NCBI RefSeq assembly: GCF_037152535.1
Contig: NZ_JBBCMA010000009.1
Location: 1 to 64,000, forward strand
Direction of reading: 5' to 3'
DNA: 64,000 nt
Origin: Leclercia sp. AS011
GTDB taxonomy: Bacteria > Pseudomonadota > Gammaproteobacteria > Enterobacterales > Enterobacteriaceae
The notes beneath the pieces were generated by a model. It did no database searches. It was not told where the DNA came from and worked only from the letters and a program-made list of their open reading frames with translations. Positions within the stretch are counted from its first letter, which is position 1, and each line of letters begins with the position of its first letter. A program made the position numbers and the translations under genes. Positions 1-12,376 of this stretch are shown one piece after another.

Positions 1-6
1 TTTCAG

Positions 7-160
7 AGTCAAGCGATTATTTCGCGCTTTTCCCTGCTGACCCGGCGGCTTGTTTGCCGTTGTTCCGTGTCAGTGGAGGCGCATTATAGGGAGTTCTTCG
101 GCGGTGACAAGCATAAATCTCAAAAAGTTTTTCGTTCGCTTACTTTTCAAGCTTTACGTT
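7..160 (-). promoter_or_regulatory. rRNA operon promoters P1 and P2 (partial), with UP element
   Basis: On the minus strand a -35 TTGTCA (105-110) and a -10 TATAAT (83-88) lie 16 bp apart, followed by a GC-rich discriminator, the classic rrn P1 layout. The A/T-rich tract at about 111-160 matches an UP element. The next stretch resembles the E. coli rrn P1-P2 spacer, and a second -35, TTGACT (7-12), marks P2, whose -10 lies outside the window. In E. coli rrnA sits next to hemG in the same arrangement, so a 16S gene is expected just left of base 1. Confidence 0.9.
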
Positions 161-162
161 TA

Positions 163-705
163 TTAAAGCCGCGAATTGCGGGTTAATTGCGCGATTTCCC
201 GGGCGAAACTGGAGACCTGGGGCCAGTCGGTGTAGACCACTTCTTTACGTGTATCCGTTTCACCGCCGGTCATCTTCATAATAAGACGAATCATAAAGCG
301 ATCGTACCAACGATAGCGCGGGTAACGCAGGGCACCGGCAAAGACGGCACAGGCCACTGGCTTCCAGGGCGAGTTCAGCAAAAACTTACGCGTGTAGCTG
401 TTAGTCTGCGGGGTACGCTTTTCCGCTTTACGCGCCACCAGGTTCACGGAGAAGAAAGCGCCCGGCAGGCTGTTCAGCATTGCCGTGTGCTTTTTCACAA
501 AACGATCCACCGCCGGATGGAAATGGCCGTAGCGAATCGATGCGCCGATCACTACACGGTCATACTCCTGCCATGCAATCTCTTCGGTGCGGTTCAGGTT
601 GATGACGTCGGCATAGATGCCCTGCTCTTTTAACTCAGACGCCAGAAAAGCGGCAATCTCGCGCGTTTGCCCGTCGCGCGTTGAAAATAGAATTAATGTT
701 TTCAC
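163..705 (-). CDS. hemG: Protoporphyrinogen oxidase (menaquinone-dependent, flavodoxin type)
   Basis: Oxidises protoporphyrinogen IX to protoporphyrin IX in heme synthesis, passing electrons through FMN to quinones at the inner membrane face. The 180-residue protein is the usual length (E. coli about 181). It opens with a flavodoxin beta-strand and an FMN phosphate loop, [11 protein letters not shown] (residues 8-18). The basic insertion around residues 90-115 (RKAEKR...RKF) corresponds to the long-chain insertion that sets HemG apart from plain flavodoxins. It is followed by the rRNA promoter region and preceded by trkH, which ends 12 bp upstream on the same strand. Confidence 0.95.
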   Translation of the reverse strand: MKTLILFSTRDGQTREIAAFLASELKEQGIYADVINLNRTEEIAWQEYDRVVIGASIRYGHFHPAVDRFVKKHTAMLNSLPGAFFSVNLVARKAEKRTPQTNSYTRKFLLNSPWKPVACAVFAGALRYPRYRWYDRFMIRLIMKMTGGETDTRKEVVYTDWPQVSSFAREIAQLTRNSRL

Positions 706-717
706 AAATGGCTCCCT

Positions 718-2169
718 TTATTCGCGCCAGAATGTTGGGGTAAAGAGGACCAACAGCGTAAAGACCTCAAGACGCCCGAACAGCATGTTGGCAATCAGGA
801 TCCACTTCGCGGTCGGATTCATGCTGGCAAAGTTATCTGCGACCACGCCAAGGCCGGGTCCCAGGTTATTCAGTGTGGCGACAACAGAAGCGAACGCCGA
901 GAAGTCATCCACGCCCGTGGCGATAATCGCCAGCATGCTGACGATAAAGACCAGCGCGTAGGCGGAGAAGAACCCCCACACCGCTTCGAGAATACGTTCC
1001 GGTAGCGCGCGGTTACCCAGCTTGATGCTGTAGACCGCATTCGGGTGCACCAGACGTTTAAGCTCGCGGTTACCCTGTTTAAACAGCAGCAGAATACGGA
1101 TCACTTTCAAGCCGCCCCCCGTCGACCCGGCACAGCCGCCGATAAAGGCCGAACAGAGCAGCAGGACCGGCAGGAAGAGCGGCCAGCGCGCAATGCTGTC
1201 GGTGGTAAAACCTGCGGTCGTCGCCATCGACACCACCTGGAAGAAGGCCTGGTTCAGCGTAGTCACCGCCGAGGCATAGACATCGTGTAACCACAGCACC
1301 AGGGTGCAGATCGCCACCAGCGTCAGCTGCACGCCGATAAACATGCGGAATTCCGGATCGCGCCAGTAAACCTTCAGGTTACGGCCACTGAGTAAAGAGA
1401 AGTGCAGACCGTAGTTACAGCCGGAGATCAGAAGGAATACCGCAATGATGGTGTTGATCGTCGGGCTGTCAAAATAGCCGATGCTGGCATCATGGGTTGA
1501 GAACCCCCCGATCGCGATGGTGGCAAAGCTATGGCCGATAGCATCAAAGGCCGGCATCCCGGCAAACCACAGCGCCAGCGCACAGGCGACGGTCAGCAGT
1601 ACATAGATGAGCCACAGGGTTTTAGCCGTCTCGGCGATACGCGGCCGCATCTTGTTATCTTTCAGCGGCCCCGGCATCTCGGCCCGGTAGAGCTGCATCC
1701 CCCCGACACCCAGTATCGGCAGAATAGCGACAGCTAAGACGATGATCCCCATCCCGCCAAACCACTGCAGCATCTGCCGGTAGAAAAGGATGGCATGAGG
1801 AAGCGAGTCCAGCCCCACCAGCGTGGTGGCCCCGGTAGTCGTCAGCCCGGAAAAGGATTCAAAGAACGCATCGGTGATCGTCAGGTTGGGCTGTTCAGAG
1901 AAGATGAAGGGCAATGCCCCCACGCTGCCCAGCACGGTCCAGAACAGCACCACGATAAGGAAGCCTTCGCGGGATTTCAGCTCCCCTTTCTCACGGCGGT
2001 TAGGCCACCACAGCAGGGAGCCAATCATCAGCGCGACGAAAAAGGTCTGTGTAAAGGCCCGGCCCGCACCATCCCGATAAATAAGCGCCACCAGTCCGGG
2101 GAGGATCATCGTCCCGGAGAAGAGTATGACCAGCAATCCAACGATTCGGGTTATGGCACGAAAATGCAT
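718..2169 (-). CDS. trkH: Trk system potassium uptake channel subunit TrkH
   Basis: Inner-membrane K+ translocating subunit that works with the cytoplasmic NAD-binding gate protein TrkA. At 483 residues it is exactly the E. coli length. Four pore-loop repeats are visible, each with a filter segment: SGLTTTGAT near residue 110, IGGFSTHDA near 220, ATTAGFTTD near 315 and LNNLGPGLG near 430. Hydrophobic helices fill most of the rest. It lies between yigZ (40 bp upstream) and hemG (12 bp downstream), probably one transcript. Confidence 0.96.
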   Translation of the reverse strand: MHFRAITRIVGLLVILFSGTMILPGLVALIYRDGAGRAFTQTFFVALMIGSLLWWPNRREKGELKSREGFLIVVLFWTVLGSVGALPFIFSEQPNLTITDAFFESFSGLTTTGATTLVGLDSLPHAILFYRQMLQWFGGMGIIVLAVAILPILGVGGMQLYRAEMPGPLKDNKMRPRIAETAKTLWLIYVLLTVACALALWFAGMPAFDAIGHSFATIAIGGFSTHDASIGYFDSPTINTIIAVFLLISGCNYGLHFSLLSGRNLKVYWRDPEFRMFIGVQLTLVAICTLVLWLHDVYASAVTTLNQAFFQVVSMATTAGFTTDSIARWPLFLPVLLLCSAFIGGCAGSTGGGLKVIRILLLFKQGNRELKRLVHPNAVYSIKLGNRALPERILEAVWGFFSAYALVFIVSMLAIIATGVDDFSAFASVVATLNNLGPGLGVVADNFASMNPTAKWILIANMLFGRLEVFTLLVLFTPTFWRE

Positions 2170-2209
2170 CTCTGCCGCTTCCTTAGGTATTCAATAAGTA
2201 AGGTGGGGA

Positions 2210-2824
2210 TTATTCTTCAATCGGCCGTAATTGCAACGAACCACGACTAAAATCAGCCAGTTTTGCTGAGAATACCGGAAGCGACGCTTGGGGTAGCGCC
2301 ACACGCAATTGCACCGTCGCCTGGTAATCACTGTGCACAATCAGGCCCTGATACTGCTTCAGCAACGCTTCGATGCCGGATAACTGGGCGTAATCGCACA
2401 ATAAAGTATATTCGGTAAGTGGCGTTTTGCGGATCGTTGTCAGGTGATTCAGCGCCTGCTGGACGCCGCCGCCATAGGCCTTAACCAGCCCGCCTGTTCC
2501 GAGTAATACGCCGCCGTAGTAACGCACCACGACGGCGGTGATTTCGCCAATGCCGCTGCCCATTAACTGAGAGAGCATCGGTTTGCCCGCCGTGCCCGCC
2601 GGTTCACCATCATCCGAGAACCCGAGCTTTTGTGAATCATCAGGCGGCCCGGCCACCCATGCCACACAGTGGTGGCGGGCGTCAGGATGTTCTGCCCGTA
2701 CTGACTCAACAAAAGCTTTTGCCGCCTCCACGCCGTCGGTATGGGCCAACAGCGTGATGAAACGGCTCTTTTTGATCTCTTCCGTAAAGGTGACCGGCGC
2801 TGCCGGTATGAGCCAGCTTTCCAT
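2210..2824 (-). CDS. yigZ: IMPACT/YigZ family protein
   Basis: Conserved protein of the IMPACT (UPF0029) family; the biochemical role is not settled. The 204 residues match E. coli YigZ. The N-terminal IMPACT domain carries the family signature DDGEPAGTAGKPML around residues 68-81, and the C-terminal part (about 140-204) fits the DUF1949 ferredoxin-like domain. Its ATG overlaps the pepQ stop by one base (TAATG), implying translational coupling with the peptidase. Confidence 0.92.
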   Translation of the reverse strand: MESWLIPAAPVTFTEEIKKSRFITLLAHTDGVEAAKAFVESVRAEHPDARHHCVAWVAGPPDDSQKLGFSDDGEPAGTAGKPMLSQLMGSGIGEITAVVVRYYGGVLLGTGGLVKAYGGGVQQALNHLTTIRKTPLTEYTLLCDYAQLSGIEALLKQYQGLIVHSDYQATVQLRVALPQASLPVFSAKLADFSRGSLQLRPIEE

Positions 2825-4155
2825 TACGCCAGCTTCAGGTCTCGCGTCATGTTTTCCGTACCGTTTTCGTGGATCACCACGTTATCTTCGATACGGATGC
2901 CACCAAACGGCTTCAGCGCCTCAATTTTCTGCCAGTTGAAGTGCTTGCTGAACTGCCCTTCGCGCCACGGCGCCAGCAGAGACTCAATAAAGTAGATGCC
3001 CGGCTCGATGGTCAACACCATGCGCGGCTGCAGGATGCGGGTGCAGCGCAGGTAAGGATATTTGGACGGTGCCGCCAGATGGGTACCGGTGTCATCCTGC
3101 ATAAAGCCAGCGGTGTCGTGCACCTGCAGACCCAGCGGATGGCCGATACCGTGCGGCATAAACGGTCCGGTCAGGTCGTTTTCCACCATCGCCTCTTCGC
3201 TCATATCGCTGACGATCTGATGCTTACGCAGCAGCTTCGCAATACGCTGATGGAACTGAACGTGGTAATCCACGTAGCTCACGCCGGCCTTCATGGTAGC
3301 GATCAGAGCCAGCTGCTCTTCATTGACGTCTTTGATCAGCTGGGCGAACTCGGTATCGCTGTTGCCGGCCCAGGTGCGGGTCAGGTCAGCGGCATAGCCG
3401 TTGTACTCCGCACCGGCATCCAGCAGGAAGCTGCGCATTTCAGACGGCGCGCGGTGATCGAGTTTGGTGTAGTGCAGCACTGCCGCATGCTCATTCAGCG
3501 CCACGATGTTGCTGTACGGCACGTCGGTATCACGATGGCCGGTGGCGGTCAGGTAGGCCTGGTTAATGTCGAACTCGCTCATGCCGGACAGGAAGGCTTC
3601 GTGCGCCGCACGGTGGCCGTTGACCGCGGTTTTTTGCGCTTCGCGCATGCATGCCAGCTCATAGTCGGTCTTATAGGAGCGATAGTAGTGCAGATAGTCG
3701 ATAACGCCTTTCGGGTTGATGTTATCCGCAGCGATCTCCAGACTGCGCGCACGTTCCGGTACCGGGCCAATATAGGCCATGTTGCCGCGGGCGGTTGGTA
3801 ACTGGCTGCCAATGCCGTCAGCTTTCGGCAGGGCAATCACCTCAATTTCTTCCGTCCAGAAGGAGGTCGGCAGCGGTTCCACGTTGTGCCAGTAATCCAC
3901 CGGCAGGTAGAACCACAGTTTTGGCTTGTTCACGCCATCCACCAGCAACCAGCAATTGGGAACCTGGGTTACCGGCACCCAGGCTTTAAATTGCGGGTTA
4001 ACCTTGAAGGGATAGGCGTGATCGTCGAGAAAGACATTAAACAGCTCGCCGGAGTGGATGAGTAAGGCATCCAGCTTAAAGCGGGCCAGTACGTCGCGGG
4101 TACGTTCCTGTAACGTAACAATGTGATTTTTATACAGCGCGGCCAGTGAGTCCAT
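2824..4155 (-). CDS. pepQ: Xaa-Pro dipeptidase (prolidase)
   Basis: Metallopeptidase M24B that hydrolyses dipeptides with C-terminal proline in the cytoplasm. Starting at the second of two adjacent ATG codons gives 443 residues, as in E. coli; the first would add one Met. Pita-bread metal ligands are present in order: [19 protein letters not shown] (two Asp), [13 protein letters not shown] (His), TIEPGIYF (Glu) and [11 protein letters not shown] (Glu). It is divergent from fadB across a 187-bp region holding a FadR operator, and overlaps yigZ by one base. Confidence 0.95.
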   Translation of the reverse strand: MDSLAALYKNHIVTLQERTRDVLARFKLDALLIHSGELFNVFLDDHAYPFKVNPQFKAWVPVTQVPNCWLLVDGVNKPKLWFYLPVDYWHNVEPLPTSFWTEEIEVIALPKADGIGSQLPTARGNMAYIGPVPERARSLEIAADNINPKGVIDYLHYYRSYKTDYELACMREAQKTAVNGHRAAHEAFLSGMSEFDINQAYLTATGHRDTDVPYSNIVALNEHAAVLHYTKLDHRAPSEMRSFLLDAGAEYNGYAADLTRTWAGNSDTEFAQLIKDVNEEQLALIATMKAGVSYVDYHVQFHQRIAKLLRKHQIVSDMSEEAMVENDLTGPFMPHGIGHPLGLQVHDTAGFMQDDTGTHLAAPSKYPYLRCTRILQPRMVLTIEPGIYFIESLLAPWREGQFSKHFNWQKIEALKPFGGIRIEDNVVIHENGTENMTRDLKLA

Positions 4156-4299
4156 CATTCTTCCTTTTGTTTTGACCTCAAGTCACCGCATCTTAGCACA
4201 CCTCAGAAAAGCTGCGTGATCTCCGCCGAGCGTGATCAGACCTACAATTATTTAATGACTAATTTGCATTTCATTAACACAAAACCCACACTCCGAATC

Positions 4300-4316
4300 A
4301 TCTGGTATGACCAGAT
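4300..4316. promoter_or_regulatory. FadR operator upstream of fadBA
   Basis: ATCTGGTATGACCAGAT is a near-perfect palindrome matching the FadR operator of E. coli fadB apart from the centre. It ends 26 bp before the fadB ATG (4343), where FadR would block transcription in the absence of long-chain acyl-CoA. Site seen in sequence; regulator assignment from established E. coli knowledge. Confidence 0.85.
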
Positions 4317-4342
4317 CCAATTGCTGGATTCAGGAGACCGAC

Positions 4343-6532
4343 ATGCTCTACAAAGGCGACACCCTGTACGTAGACTGGCTGGAAGGTGGCATTGCCGAAC
4401 TGGTGTTCGACGCCCCCGGCTCAGTGAATAAACTGGACACCGCAACCGTGGCCAGCCTTGGACATGCGCTGGACGTGCTTGAAAAACAAGCCGATTTAAA
4501 AGGTCTGCTGCTGCGTTCCGAAAAAGCGGCATTTATCGTCGGCGCAGACATCACCGAATTCCTCTCCCTGTTCCTGGTGCCCCAGGAGCAGCTGAGCCAG
4601 TGGCTGCATTTTGCCAACAGCGTCTTTAACCGCCTGGAAGATCTGCCGGTCCCGACGATCGCTGCGGTCAACGGCTATGCCCTCGGCGGCGGCTGCGAAT
4701 GCGTGCTGGCGACTGATTACCGTCTGGCCACGCCGGATCTGCGCATTGGTCTGCCGGAAACCAAGCTGGGCATTATGCCGGGCTTTGGCGGCTCGGTCCG
4801 ACTGCCGCGCCTGCTGGGTGCTGACAGCGCCCTGGAGATCATTGCGGCCGGTAAAGACGTGGGTGCCGATCAGGCGTTAAAACTCGGTCTGGTGGATGGC
4901 GTGGTCAAGCCTGAAAAACTGCAGGAAGGGGCGCTGACTATTCTGCGTCAGGCGATCAACGGCGACCTCGACTGGAAAGCGAAACGTCAGCCGAAGCTGG
5001 AGCCGCTGCACTTAAGTAAAATTGAAGCCACCATGAGTTTCACCATCGCCAAAGGCATGGTGATGCAGACGGCGGGTAAACACTATCCGGCGCCGATCAC
5101 CGCGGTGAAAACCATCGAAGCTGCCGCGCGTCTGAGCCGTGACGAAGCACTGCAATTAGAAAACCAAAGTTTTGTCCCGCTGGCTCACACCAACGAAGCC
5201 CGCGCGCTGGTCGGTATTTTCCTCAACGATCAGTTCGTGAAGGGTAAAGCGAAGCAGCTCACCAAAAATGTCGAGACGCCAAAACAGGCGGCGGTACTGG
5301 GCGCAGGCATCATGGGCGGCGGCATCGCCTACCAGTCGGCGTGGAAAGGCGTGCCGGTGGTGATGAAAGACATCAACGAGAAATCGCTGAACCTGGGCAT
5401 GACCGAAGCGGCCAAGCTGCTGAACAAACAGCTGGAACGCGGCAAGATTGATGGCCTGAAGCTCTCCGGCGTCATCTCCACCATCCATCCGACGCTGGAA
5501 TACAGCGGGTTCGATCGCGTGGATGTGGTCGTCGAAGCGGTGGTCGAAAACCCGAAAGTGAAAAAAGCGGTGCTGGCGGAGACAGAAGACAAGGTACGCC
5601 CGGATACGGTGCTGGCCTCCAACACCTCTACTATTCCAATCAGCGAACTGGCGAGCGTCCTTAAGCGTCCGGAAAACTTCTGCGGTATGCACTTCTTTAA
5701 CCCGGTGCACCGTATGCCGCTGGTTGAAGTGATCCGCGGGGAGAAAACCTCTGACGAAACCCTCGCCAAAGTGGTGGCCTGGGCCAGCAAGATGGGCAAA
5801 ACCCCGATTGTGGTTAACGACTGCCCGGGCTTCTTCGTCAACCGCGTGCTGTTCCCGTACTTCGCCGGTTTCAGCCAGCTGCTGCGTGACGGGGCGGATT
5901 TCCGCAAGATCGACAAAGTGATGGAAAAACAGTTCGGCTGGCCGATGGGCCCGGCCTATCTGCTGGATGTGGTCGGGATTGATACCGCCCACCACGCCCA
6001 GGCGGTGATGGCGGCAGGTTTCCCGCAGCGGATGCAAAAAGATTACCGCGATGCTATCGATGCCCTGTTCGAATCGAACCGCTACGGTCAGAAAAACGGC
6101 CTCGGCTTCTGGCGTTATAAAGAAGACAGCAAAGGCAAGCCGAAGAAAGAGGAAGACGCCGCCGTGGATAGCCTGCTGGCAGAGGTCAGCCACGCGAAGC
6201 GCGATTTCAGCGACGAAGAGATTATCGCCCGCATGATGATCCCGATGGTCAACGAAGTGGTGCGTTGTCTTGAAGAGGGCATTATCGCCAGCCCTGCGGA
6301 AGCGGATATGGCGCTGGTCTACGGCCTGGGCTTCCCTCCGTTCCACGGCGGCGCGTTCCGCTGGCTGGATACGCTGGGCAGCGCCCGCTATCTGGATATG
6401 ACGCAGCAGTATGAGCATCTCGGCGCGCTGTATCAGGCTCCGGAAGGACTGCGTACCAAAGCGCGTAATAATGAAGCGTACTATCCCCCGGTTGAGCCTG
6501 CCCGTCCGGTTGGCGCACTGAAAACGGCTTAA
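4343..6532 (+). CDS. fadB: Fatty acid oxidation complex alpha subunit
   Basis: Multifunctional beta-oxidation subunit: enoyl-CoA hydratase/isomerase in the N-terminal third and L-3-hydroxyacyl-CoA dehydrogenase in the rest, forming an alpha2beta2 complex with FadA. The ATG at 4343, preceded by CAGGAGA, gives 729 residues as in E. coli; an in-frame codon at 4307 has no ribosome site and overlaps the FadR operator. The crotonase domain has [11 protein letters not shown] and [14 protein letters not shown] with the catalytic Glu residues. The dehydrogenase domain begins at the Rossmann motif [10 protein letters not shown] (about 319-328) and has [13 protein letters not shown] with the catalytic His. 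fadA follows after 9 bp. Confidence 0.97.
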   Translation: MLYKGDTLYVDWLEGGIAELVFDAPGSVNKLDTATVASLGHALDVLEKQADLKGLLLRSEKAAFIVGADITEFLSLFLVPQEQLSQWLHFANSVFNRLEDLPVPTIAAVNGYALGGGCECVLATDYRLATPDLRIGLPETKLGIMPGFGGSVRLPRLLGADSALEIIAAGKDVGADQALKLGLVDGVVKPEKLQEGALTILRQAINGDLDWKAKRQPKLEPLHLSKIEATMSFTIAKGMVMQTAGKHYPAPITAVKTIEAAARLSRDEALQLENQSFVPLAHTNEARALVGIFLNDQFVKGKAKQLTKNVETPKQAAVLGAGIMGGGIAYQSAWKGVPVVMKDINEKSLNLGMTEAAKLLNKQLERGKIDGLKLSGVISTIHPTLEYSGFDRVDVVVEAVVENPKVKKAVLAETEDKVRPDTVLASNTSTIPISELASVLKRPENFCGMHFFNPVHRMPLVEVIRGEKTSDETLAKVVAWASKMGKTPIVVNDCPGFFVNRVLFPYFAGFSQLLRDGADFRKIDKVMEKQFGWPMGPAYLLDVVGIDTAHHAQAVMAAGFPQRMQKDYRDAIDALFESNRYGQKNGLGFWRYKEDSKGKPKKEEDAAVDSLLAEVSHAKRDFSDEEIIARMMIPMVNEVVRCLEEGIIASPAEADMALVYGLGFPPFHGGAFRWLDTLGSARYLDMTQQYEHLGALYQAPEGLRTKARNNEAYYPPVEPARPVGALKTA

Positions 6533-7705
<1,173 letters not shown>

Positions 7706-7717
7706 TCGAAGAATATT

Positions 7718-7838
7718 CCCCTAAATCATTCGCGTTGCATCGCGGCGGCAACTGCGCGAATCCCCGGGAGCATAGTTAACTATGTGACCGGGGTGAGCAA
7801 AGGCAGCCAACAAAGAGGCAGCGTGAATGATGACGGGG
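7718..7838. repeat. 121-bp palindromic intergenic repeat element
   Basis: A long imperfect dyad symmetric about base 7778. Outer CCCC/GGGG (7718-7721, 7835-7838) and ATCATTCGCGTTGC/GCAGCGTGAATGAT (7725-7738, 7818-7831) pair. So do CCCCGG/CCGGGG, and the centre is a perfect 14-bp palindrome, CATAGTTAACTATG (7771-7784). No coding potential. It looks like a dispersed small mobile repeat (MITE-like), transcribed within the fadBA 3' untranslated region. Family name not assigned. Confidence 0.7.
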
Positions 7839-7858
7839 AAAGGTTTAGTTGCCGTTTT

Positions 7859-7884
7859 CCCGCCTGTCAGGGGCGGGTTTTTTT
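7859..7884 (+). terminator. Rho-independent terminator of fadBA
   Basis: CCCGCC (7859-7864), a 7-nt loop and GGCGGG (7872-7877) are followed by seven T residues. It sits immediately before the stop of the convergent fre gene. Confidence 0.88.
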
Positions 7885-7888
7885 CGTC

Positions 7889-8590
7889 TCAGATAAATGC
7901 AAATGCGTCGCCGAACAGGCGATCTTCACGGGCGTTACGTTCATTGCAGAACAGGTCCCGGGCAATTTTCGCCATCTCAAACCGGCCGGCAATATAGATA
8001 TCGTGATTCACCAGCGTACCGTGATCCTGCAGTACCGCCGTTAACACCGTGCCGCTGCGACCGCGCCATCCCTCTTCCGGCTGCTCAACCACCGGCTCAA
8101 CGCGCAGGTTCGGATGGGTCACGCTCAGCGCTTCCAGCTCAGACAGATCGTAAAGATGCTTCGCCTCGCGGCCACCCCAGTAGATGGTGATGTCGCGGTC
8201 CGGGTTACGCGCCAGCGCCGTCAGCAGAATGGAGCGCACGTAGGAGAAGCCGGTACCGCCCGCAATCAGGATCAGCGGACGCTCTTCGTCATCGCGCAGC
8301 CAGGCTTCGCCGTGAGGAATATCAATTTCGATCTCGTTCTCTTTCAGGATGCGATCCATCACCGCCATCGCATACAGGTTGAGCTCAGACGCCCCAATGT
8401 GCAGCTCGATAAACTCTTGCTCGTCCGGCGTCGAGGCCATTGAGAAAGGACGCTTATCCCGCTCATCCATCACCACCATTAAATACTGGCCAGCGCGGAA
8501 GGAGAACGCCGATTCAGGTACTAAACGGACGCGATATACGGTGTCGGTGATAGCGTCTACCGAAGTCACTTTACAGCTTAAGGTTGTCAT
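7889..8590 (-). CDS. fre: NAD(P)H-flavin reductase
   Basis: Reduces free flavins with NAD(P)H; supplies reduced flavin to several pathways, including activation of ribonucleotide reductase. The 233 residues match E. coli Fre. The flavin-binding RPFSMAS (47-53) lies in the N-terminal beta-barrel and the pyridine-nucleotide motif [10 protein letters not shown] in the C-terminal ferredoxin-reductase domain. It follows ubiD by 42 bp on the same strand, an order conserved in enterobacteria. Confidence 0.95.
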   Translation of the reverse strand: MTTLSCKVTSVDAITDTVYRVRLVPESAFSFRAGQYLMVVMDERDKRPFSMASTPDEQEFIELHIGASELNLYAMAVMDRILKENEIEIDIPHGEAWLRDDEERPLILIAGGTGFSYVRSILLTALARNPDRDITIYWGGREAKHLYDLSELEALSVTHPNLRVEPVVEQPEEGWRGRSGTVLTAVLQDHGTLVNHDIYIAGRFEMAKIARDLFCNERNAREDRLFGDAFAFI

Positions 8591-8632
8591 TCGCTCTCTC
8601 TGTCGGGAAGTCTAAAGGGCATAACGGCGCAT

Positions 8633-10129
8633 TCAGGCGTCTTTACCGTTATTCATTATGGCCAGTTCATCCCAGATCGCGTCAATTCGCGCAGTCACCT
8701 CAGGATCCTTTTTGATCGGACGACCCCATTCACGTTGGGTTTCGCCGGGCCATTTATTGGTGGCATCCAGTCCCATTTTTGAGCCAAGACCGGAAACCGG
8801 CGAGGCAAAATCCAGGTAATCTATCGGCGTGTTTTCAACTAACACGGTATCGCGTGCCGGATCCATACGGGTGGTAATGGCCCAGATCACGTCATTCCAG
8901 TCACGGGCGTTGACGTCATCATCGCAAACGATCACAAACTTGGTATACATAAACTGGCGCAGGAAAGACCATACGCCCATCATCACCCGTTTAGCGTGAC
9001 CCGCATACTGCTTCTTAATGGTTACCACCGCCAGGCGATAGGAGCAACCTTCCGGCGGCAGATAGAAATCAACGATTTCCGGGAACTGCTTTTGCAGGAT
9101 CGGCACGAAGACTTCGTTCAGCGCCACGCCAAGCACCGCGGGTTCATCCGGCGGACGGCCCGTGTAGGTGGAGTGGTAAATGGCATCTTCACGCTGGGTA
9201 ATGTGCGTCACGGTAAACACCGGGAAGCTGTCAATTTCGTTGTAATAGCCGGTGTGGTCGCCATAGGGTCCTTCCGGTGCCATCTCGCCCGCCTCGATGT
9301 AGCCTTCGAGCACGATTTCGGCGCTGGCAGGCACTTCCAGATCGTTCGACACGCACTTCACCACTTCGGTTTTAGTGCCGCGTAGCAGCCCGGCAAAGGC
9401 GTATTCCGACAGGGTGTCCGGCACCGGCGTAACGGCACCGAGAATGGTGGCCGGATCGGCACCCAGCGCCACGGCGACCGGGAAGCGTTCGCCCGGATGG
9501 GCCGCGCACCACTCCTGGAAATCAAGCGCGCCGCCGCGATGCGACAGCCAGCGCATAATCAATTTATTCTTACCAATCAGCTGCTGACGATAGATCCCGA
9601 GGTTCTGGCGCTCTTTATGCGGACCGCGGGTTACGGTCAGACCCCAGGTGATCAGCGGGGCGGCGTCTTCTGGCCAGCACTGCATGATCGGGATACGCGT
9701 CAGATCGACCGCATCGCCTTCCAGGATTTTCTGCTGGCAGGGGGCGCCGCGCAGACGTTTGGTCGGCATATTCAGGACTTGCTTAAACTGCGGCAGCTTA
9801 TCGAAGAGATCGCGAAACCCTTTTGGCGGCTCTGGCTCTTTTAAAAAGGCCAGCAACTTACCCACTTCACGCAACGCGCTGACATTCTCCTGCCCCATTC
9901 CCATCGCCACCCGTTTGGGTGTGCCAAACAGGTTGCACAGGACCGGCATGGTGTAGCCTTTCGGGTTTTCAAACAGGAGCGCTGGCCCACCGGCGCGAAG
10001 CGTGCGGTCGGCAATCTCTGTCATCTCCAGATAAGGATCGACAGGAAGGGTGATGCGTTTAAGTTCGCCCTGCTTTTCCAGCAGTTCCAGGAAGTCGCGT
10101 AGATCGTTGTATTTCATGCAGTTAGTCAA
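8633..10129 (-). CDS. ubiD: 3-octaprenyl-4-hydroxybenzoate decarboxylase
   Basis: Prenylated-FMN-dependent decarboxylase of ubiquinone synthesis, relying on UbiX for its cofactor. The start is taken as TTG at 10129, giving 498 residues (E. coli 497), because a purine-rich AGAGAG lies just upstream. An in-frame ATG at 10117 has no visible ribosome site. Motifs include [28 protein letters not shown] and the highly conserved [14 protein letters not shown]. Divergent from rfaH across a 171-bp region in which nothing else stands out. Confidence 0.95.
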   Translation of the reverse strand: MTNCMKYNDLRDFLELLEKQGELKRITLPVDPYLEMTEIADRTLRAGGPALLFENPKGYTMPVLCNLFGTPKRVAMGMGQENVSALREVGKLLAFLKEPEPPKGFRDLFDKLPQFKQVLNMPTKRLRGAPCQQKILEGDAVDLTRIPIMQCWPEDAAPLITWGLTVTRGPHKERQNLGIYRQQLIGKNKLIMRWLSHRGGALDFQEWCAAHPGERFPVAVALGADPATILGAVTPVPDTLSEYAFAGLLRGTKTEVVKCVSNDLEVPASAEIVLEGYIEAGEMAPEGPYGDHTGYYNEIDSFPVFTVTHITQREDAIYHSTYTGRPPDEPAVLGVALNEVFVPILQKQFPEIVDFYLPPEGCSYRLAVVTIKKQYAGHAKRVMMGVWSFLRQFMYTKFVIVCDDDVNARDWNDVIWAITTRMDPARDTVLVENTPIDYLDFASPVSGLGSKMGLDATNKWPGETQREWGRPIKKDPEVTARIDAIWDELAIMNNGKDA

Positions 10130-10300
10130 GCTCTCTCTTTAAGCGTTTCATTATACGGCGTAAGACTGCCTGATGCTGTATTTTTGTTAAATAAGCGTGA
10201 AGATTCACGTCTTCTTCTGCGTACGGCCAGTATAATCAGCTTAGCGATCCCGCCAGGGTTTTGATATGCTTGCCGGCATAACAAGCGGAAAAGAGTCATT

Positions 10301-10792
10301 ATGCAGGCCTGGTATTTACTGTATTGCAAGCGTGGGCAACTTCAGCGTGCTCAGGAACATCTGGAACGCCAGGCGGTGAACTGTCTGACGCCTGTGATCA
10401 CGCTGGAAAAAATGGTTCGTGGTAAACGCACCACCGTCAGTGAGCCGCTGTTCCCTAACTACCTGTTTGTTGAATTCGACCCGGAAGTGATCCACACCAC
10501 CACCATCAATGCGACGCGCGGTGTCAGCCACTTTGTGCGCTTCGGCGCGCATCCGGCCACGGTGCCCTCATCCGTGATCCACCAGCTCTCGGTCTACAAA
10601 CAGCCTGAAGGCATTACCGATCCCGATACCCCCTTCTCCGGCGACGATGTGGTGATCACCGAAGGGGCCTTTGAAGGGCTGGTGGCCATTTTCGCGGAGC
10701 CGGACGGTGAAGCCCGCTCCATGCTGCTGCTGAACTTGCTGAATAAAGAAGTGAAGCAGAGCGTGAAAAATACCAGCTTCCGCAAAGTTTAA
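10301..10792 (+). CDS. rfaH: Transcription antiterminator RfaH
   Basis: NusG paralogue that binds RNA polymerase paused at ops elements and promotes expression of long LPS, capsule and haemolysin operons. The 163 residues compare with 162 in E. coli. The NusG N-terminal domain starts [10 protein letters not shown] (residues 4-13); the C-terminal region from about 110 is the fold-switching KOW domain ([14 protein letters not shown]). Its stop codon overlaps the convergent tatD stop by four bases. Confidence 0.95.
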   Translation: MQAWYLLYCKRGQLQRAQEHLERQAVNCLTPVITLEKMVRGKRTTVSEPLFPNYLFVEFDPEVIHTTTINATRGVSHFVRFGAHPATVPSSVIHQLSVYKQPEGITDPDTPFSGDDVVITEGAFEGLVAIFAEPDGEARSMLLLNLLNKEVKQSVKNTSFRKV

Positions 10793-11571
10793 AAGTCGAC
10801 ACCAAACAGACGACGCACGTTGTTATCCGTCTGCGCAGCCAGCCACTGCGCCTCTTCGCCGCGCCAGTGGGCGATCCGCTCCATGATATGCCCCAGATAA
10901 GCCGGTTCATTGCGTCCCGATGCCGGTTTAGGACGGAGATCGCGCGGCAGCAGATAAGGTGCGTCGGTCTCCACTAACAGACGATCGGCAGGAATGACCG
11001 GCAGCAGCTCGCGCAGCTCCAGCCCGCGCCGTTCATCGCAGACCCAGCCGGTGATCCCCAGATACAGCCCACGTTCCAGACACTCTATCGCCTCCTGCCG
11101 CGTGCCGGTAAAACAGTGCAGCACCGCACCGGGCAGCTTATCCAGCCAGGGTTCCAGCAGTGCCAGAAAGCGTTCGTGCGCGTCCCGGCAGTGCATAAAC
11201 ACCGGCATGCCCAGCTCCGCGGCTAACGCCAGCTGGGCGCTAAAGGCATGCTCCTGTTCGGCGGGAGTCGAGAAGTTGCGGTTAAAGTCGAGACCACACT
11301 CGCCGATAGCCACCACTTCAGGCGCGGCGGCTAAGGCCCGGAGCCTGTCGGCGCTTTCCGCGGTCCACTGGCTGCTGTCGTGCGGATGGACGCCCGCCGT
11401 TGACCAGCAGCGATCGTAGCGCTGCGCCAGCTGCTGCGCCTGTTCGCTTTCGTGCAGACTGGTGCCCGTCAGCAGTAAGCCGTTAACCCCGGCGGCGACG
11501 GCTCTGGCCACCACCTCATCGCGATCCCGGGCAAACTGCGGGCTGGTCAGGTTCAGACCGATATCAAACAT
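10789..11571 (-). CDS. tatD: TatD family Mg-dependent DNase
   Basis: Metal-dependent 3'-5' exonuclease of the TatD family, linked to DNA repair; not needed for Tat export despite its position. The ATG at 11571 gives 260 residues as in E. coli and is preceded by GGAG at proper spacing; an ATG four codons upstream contains that ribosome site. Metal-site motifs [28 protein letters not shown] and LVETDAPYL are present. It follows tatC by 41 bp. Confidence 0.94.
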   Translation of the reverse strand: MFDIGLNLTSPQFARDRDEVVARAVAAGVNGLLLTGTSLHESEQAQQLAQRYDRCWSTAGVHPHDSSQWTAESADRLRALAAAPEVVAIGECGLDFNRNFSTPAEQEHAFSAQLALAAELGMPVFMHCRDAHERFLALLEPWLDKLPGAVLHCFTGTRQEAIECLERGLYLGITGWVCDERRGLELRELLPVIPADRLLVETDAPYLLPRDLRPKPASGRNEPAYLGHIMERIAHWRGEEAQWLAAQTDNNVRRLFGVDF

Positions 11572-11612
11572 ACAGGCTCCCATATGACAACCGCCCTGGC
11601 GGGCGGTTGGTG

Positions 11613-12374
11613 TTATTCTTCTGTTCCTTCGGACTCTTCGTCGTGATCTTCACGTCGCTTACCGGTATAGAAGCGCGAGAAGAAGACACCCACCTCAAAC
11701 AGGCAATACATCGGGATCGCCAGCAGGGTTTGCGAGAAGACGTCAGGCGGCGTGAGCAGCATGCCCACAACAAAGGCACCCACCAGAATATAAGGCCGCT
11801 TTTTGCGTAATTCATCCGGAGTGGTGATCCCCATCCAGCAGAGCAGCACGATGGCCACCGGCACCTCAAACGCCACGCCGAAGGCCATGAACAGCGCCAT
11901 CACAAAGCTCAGATAGCTGGCAATGTCCGTCGAGACCTGGACCCCTACCGGTGCGGTATTGGCCAGGAAGCCAAACGCCAGCGGGAAGACCACGAAGTAG
12001 GCGAAGGCCATGCCGATATAAAACAGCAGCGAGCTGGAGACCAGCAGCGGGATCACCAGGCGGCGTTCATGCTTATACAGCGCAGGGGCAATAAAGGCCC
12101 AGACCTGATAGAGGATCACCGGCGCAGAGGCAATCAGCGACACCCAGAAGGTCAGCTTAATCGGCGTGAAGAAAGGGGATGCCACGTCGGTGGCGATCAT
12201 CGTTGCCCCGAGCGGCATCTGCTTAATCAGCGGCGCAGAGACCACCTGATAGATGTCGTTGGCAAAATAGACCAGGCATAAAAAAATGAGGCAAACTGCA
12301 ATAATGCAGTTCAGCAGGCGTTTACGCAGCTCGATAAGATGCGCAATCAGCGGTTGAGTTTCATCTACTGCCAT
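11613..12374 (-). CDS. tatC: Twin-arginine translocase subunit TatC
   Basis: Polytopic receptor of the Tat pathway for folded proteins; binds the RR signal peptide with TatB. 253 residues against 258 in E. coli, with six hydrophobic helices and the conserved N-terminal LIELRKRLL segment. The C-terminal tail is acidic ([10 protein letters not shown]). Starts 2 bp after tatB, consistent with one tatABC transcript. Confidence 0.96.
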   Translation of the reverse strand: MAVDETQPLIAHLIELRKRLLNCIIAVCLIFLCLVYFANDIYQVVSAPLIKQMPLGATMIATDVASPFFTPIKLTFWVSLIASAPVILYQVWAFIAPALYKHERRLVIPLLVSSSLLFYIGMAFAYFVVFPLAFGFLANTAPVGVQVSTDIASYLSFVMALFMAFGVAFEVPVAIVLLCWMGITTPDELRKKRPYILVGAFVVGMLLTPPDVFSQTLLAIPMYCLFEVGVFFSRFYTGKRREDHDEESEGTEE

Positions 12375-12376
12375 GT

